Source of the DNA: Patescibacteria group bacterium
Lineage (GTDB): Bacteria; Patescibacteriota; Minisyncoccia; JAHIHE01
Length of the DNA stretch: 7,432 bases
Assembly (NCBI GenBank): GCA_018899995.1
Contig: JAHIHE010000163.1
Coordinates: 1 to 7,432, forward strand
Reading direction: 5' to 3'
Notes under the pieces: generated by a model
Databases searched by the model: none
Seen by the model: the letters and a program-made list of their open reading frames with translations, nothing else
What the model was told of the DNA's origin: nothing
Program-made: the position numbers and the translations under genes
Shown here: piece by piece, positions 5,998 to 7,432 of the stretch
Numbering within the stretch: the stretch's first letter is position 1
Layout of the letters: the number at the start of each line of letters is the position of its first letter

Positions 5998-6754
5998 AAT
6001 AGGCGCCTCGCTAGAGATGAGACATGAGAAAAGTCTGGAGGAGTTCATACCACTTATGGCTCAGCTTGGCTTTAACCATGTTGAGATAAAGAAGGACAAT
6101 GACTATGTATATGGAAATAAGGGGCTTGAACTTCTGGATGAATATGGTTTCACTGTTTCCTACCATGCACCTTACAACGACTTTAATTTAGCAAGCATCA
6201 ACGAGAAAACAAGGCAAGCATGCGTTTCACAAGTCATAGAGATGGGTGAGTCCATTCAGGAATATGGGGGTTGGGTGAATGTTCATCTCGGAAAAATCAA
6301 GAATAATTATCCTGATAAAGTAATAAGAAAAGCCCAAGAAAATAGCGAAAAATCTCTTAAAGAATTGTCAGGTGCTTTTGAAAACATGAGAGCATCTCTC
6401 TGTATTGAGAATGACAACCCTGAGACGGGCGTGATGAAATTCGGAGAAAAACCCAGTCAGCTATTACATGCGGCCGAAGCATATGGTATGAAGATAACAC
6501 TGGATACAGGACATGCTAACAGAGCTGGTAACCTTAAAGAATTTTCCACCCTGAACTGCATAGAAGTGCTGCATCTTCATGATAACCTTGGGGATAAAGA
6601 CGAACATTTAGCTCTGGGGGATGGAAATATAGATTTTGTTCCTCTCCTGGAGCGAATGAAAATTTGTAAAAAATGGATAATAGAGGTAAAAACTATAGAA
6701 GATATTGTAAAAAGCCGGGACTATCTAGAAGAAAAAGGGTATAAATTCTACTGA
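5990..6754 (+). CDS. Xylose-isomerase-like TIM-barrel protein (AP endonuclease 2 superfamily), substrate unknown
   Basis: This 254-residue protein belongs to the COG1082/Pfam AP_endonuc_2 superfamily, which includes sugar-phosphate isomerases/epimerases and endonuclease IV. Alternating strands with metal-ligand ends are visible: YHAPYND (H59), VHLG (H99), IENDNPETG (E140), LDTGHAN (D172, H175), HLHDN (H197), DEHLALGDGNIDF (D204, H206) and IIEVK (E232). These match in order and spacing the nine ligands of the endonuclease IV trinuclear zinc site (H69, H109, E145, D179, H182, H216, D229, H231, E261). Simple isomerases of the family usually need only four ligands. It overlaps phnM by 8 nt and so is very probably part of the C-P lyase operon. 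Inference: it processes the ribose-phosphate product, either as a phosphodiesterase or an isomerase. It is too short and context-wrong for a DNA repair endonuclease IV (about 280 residues), though that is not excluded. Confidence 0.85.
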   Translation: MNRIGASLEMRHEKSLEEFIPLMAQLGFNHVEIKKDNDYVYGNKGLELLDEYGFTVSYHAPYNDFNLASINEKTRQACVSQVIEMGESIQEYGGWVNVHLGKIKNNYPDKVIRKAQENSEKSLKELSGAFENMRASLCIENDNPETGVMKFGEKPSQLLHAAEAYGMKITLDTGHANRAGNLKEFSTLNCIEVLHLHDNLGDKDEHLALGDGNIDFVPLLERMKICKKWIIEVKTIEDIVKSRDYLEEKGYKFY

Positions 6755-6764
6755 TTTTCTATAG

Positions 6765-6824
6765 CATCTATATATTCTTGGGAGAAGCTATATATTATTT
6801 AATACCAAAATTCGTGCTGGTGAT
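6765..6824 (+). promoter_or_regulatory. Promoter region and ribosome binding site of pstS, with tandem TATA-like boxes
   Basis: This is the only intergenic region of any size (6755-6832, 78 nt). It contains CTATATATT twice, at 6768-6776 and 6788-6796, 20 bp apart. The second is preceded by purine-rich GGGAGAAG, resembling an archaeal BRE plus TATA box; a start about 25 nt downstream would leave a leader of roughly 15-20 nt. GGTGAT at 6819-6824 is the Shine-Dalgarno site, 8 nt before the ATG at 6833. An imperfectly placed inverted repeat TATAG-cat-CTATA spans 6760-6772. A bacterial reading is weaker because no good -35 box is seen at the right distance. Confidence 0.55.
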
Positions 6825-6832
6825 TAAACAAA

Positions 6833-7432
6833 ATGAATCGATTAAAAACAATACTAATTTTGATTCTGGCAGGCGTGTTCTTAGCAGGATGCGTGGAGCA
6901 ACCTTCCAGCGTACAGCCTACAGCAACTCCAGCACAACCTACCGTACAGCCCACTCCACAGCTTTCAGGCACTGTTAAGGCAGACGGCTCAAGCACGGTA
7001 TTTCCTATAAGCGAAGCCGTGGGCGAGGAGTTCCAGAAGCTCTATCCCAACGTCAGGGTAACAGTGGGAATAAGCGGCACGGGCGGAGGTTTCAAGAAGT
7101 TCTGCGCAGGCGAGATAGATATCAGCGATGCCTCAAGAGCGATAAAGGATTCCGAGAAAGAGCTATGCGCCAAGAACGGCATAACCTATGAGGAGTTCAA
7201 AGTTGCATTTGACGGGCTTTCCGTGATGGTAAATCCCCAGAATACCTGGGTTGATTATCTTACAGTTGCAGAGCTTAAGAAAATATGGGAACCCAACAGC
7301 ACTGTTAAGACATGGAAGGATGTTCGCCCCAATTTCCCCAACGAGAAGATAATACTTGTAGGTGCAGACACTGACTCAGGCACTTTTGACTACTTCACAG
7401 AAGTAATAGTTGGTAAGGAGAAATCCAGCAGG
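6833..7432 (+). CDS. pstS: PstS-type phosphate-binding lipoprotein, 5' part (3' end outside window)
   Basis: The frame is open from the ATG at 6833 to the window end (200 codons). Residues 1-20 form a lipoprotein signal peptide: a basic start (MNRLK), a hydrophobic core, and the lipobox LAGC with C20 at bases 6890-6892. A low-complexity Pro/Thr/Gln linker follows (about residues 22-43, with VQPT repeated), a tether common in archaeal and Gram-positive surface lipoproteins. The mature domain begins with DGSSTVFPISEAVGEEF, then SGTGGGFKKFCAGEIDISDASR, and later DTDSGTFDYFTE, the loops that bind phosphate in PstS/SphX proteins. It is expected to capture phosphate for a PstCAB importer, presumably encoded downstream. 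It has its own promoter, so it is likely a separate transcript. Sampled stretches look more GC-rich than the phn genes. Phosphate rather than phosphonate specificity is inferred from family resemblance. Confidence 0.92.
   Translation, partial: MNRLKTILILILAGVFLAGCVEQPSSVQPTATPAQPTVQPTPQLSGTVKADGSSTVFPISEAVGEEFQKLYPNVRVTVGISGTGGGFKKFCAGEIDISDASRAIKDSEKELCAKNGITYEEFKVAFDGLSVMVNPQNTWVDYLTVAELKKIWEPNSTVKTWKDVRPNFPNEKIILVGADTDSGTFDYFTEVIVGKEKSSR

Noticed and set aside
6755..6760. Short T-rich run after the TIM-barrel stop as a terminator
   Set aside because: Only four consecutive T and no stable stem upstream; archaeal T-tract termination is possible but not supported strongly enough to call.
6896..6962. 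Repeat-like CAGCCTACA/CAGCCCACT stretch in pstS
   Set aside because: It encodes the Pro/Thr/Gln linker behind the lipobox; low-complexity coding sequence rather than a DNA repeat element.
6778..6978. Small + strand frame before and across the pstS start
   Set aside because: It covers the promoter and is out of frame with the signal peptide and lipobox, which define the real gene at 6833.

Overview
The window holds an essentially uninterrupted carbon-phosphorus (C-P) lyase operon on the + strand, followed by the start of a phosphate-binding lipoprotein gene. Organism: base composition is moderate to AT-rich, arginine codons are mostly AGA/AGG, ATA is common for isoleucine, several ribosome binding sites are of the GGTGAT/GGAGGTGA type, and the only real intergenic region has TATA-box-like elements at an archaeal spacing. 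I therefore lean to an archaeon, perhaps a euryarchaeon related to methanogens or anaerobic methane/alkane oxidisers. This is an inference from style, not from a marker gene, and a bacterium is not excluded.

Layout: (1) 1-438, 3' part of a calcineurin-like metallophosphoesterase, cut by the window start. (2) 435-5997, phnG, phnH, phnI, phnJ, phnK, phnL and phnM in the same order as in Escherichia coli, with junctions that overlap by up to 14 nt or are at most 4 nt apart. (3) 5990-6754, a xylose-isomerase-like TIM-barrel protein that overlaps phnM and carries residues matching the complete trinuclear metal site of endonuclease IV. (4) 6755-6832, a short AT-rich promoter region with two TATA-like boxes and a Shine-Dalgarno site. 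(5) 6833-7432, the 5' part of a PstS-type phosphate-binding lipoprotein gene that runs off the window.

How the genes fit together: by analogy with E. coli, PhnI (with PhnG, PhnH and PhnL) attaches a phosphonate to the ribose of ATP. PhnM removes pyrophosphate. The radical-SAM enzyme PhnJ breaks the C-P bond, releasing an alkane (methane from methylphosphonate) and leaving 5-phosphoribosyl 1,2-cyclic phosphate. PhnK and PhnL are the dual ABC ATPases that remodel the core. In E. coli, PhnP then opens the cyclic phosphate and PhnN makes PRPP; neither is in this window. Instead the operon is flanked by two unrelated metal-dependent, phosphate-ester-type enzymes: the metallophosphoesterase at the front and the TIM-barrel protein at the back. 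The most interesting reading is that one or both perform the downstream cyclic-phosphate or ribose-phosphate chemistry. Other features worth a second look are a Cys/His-rich insert in PhnK and a divergent PhnM active-site neighbourhood. No phosphonate transporter, regulator, RNA gene, mobile element or CRISPR array is visible.
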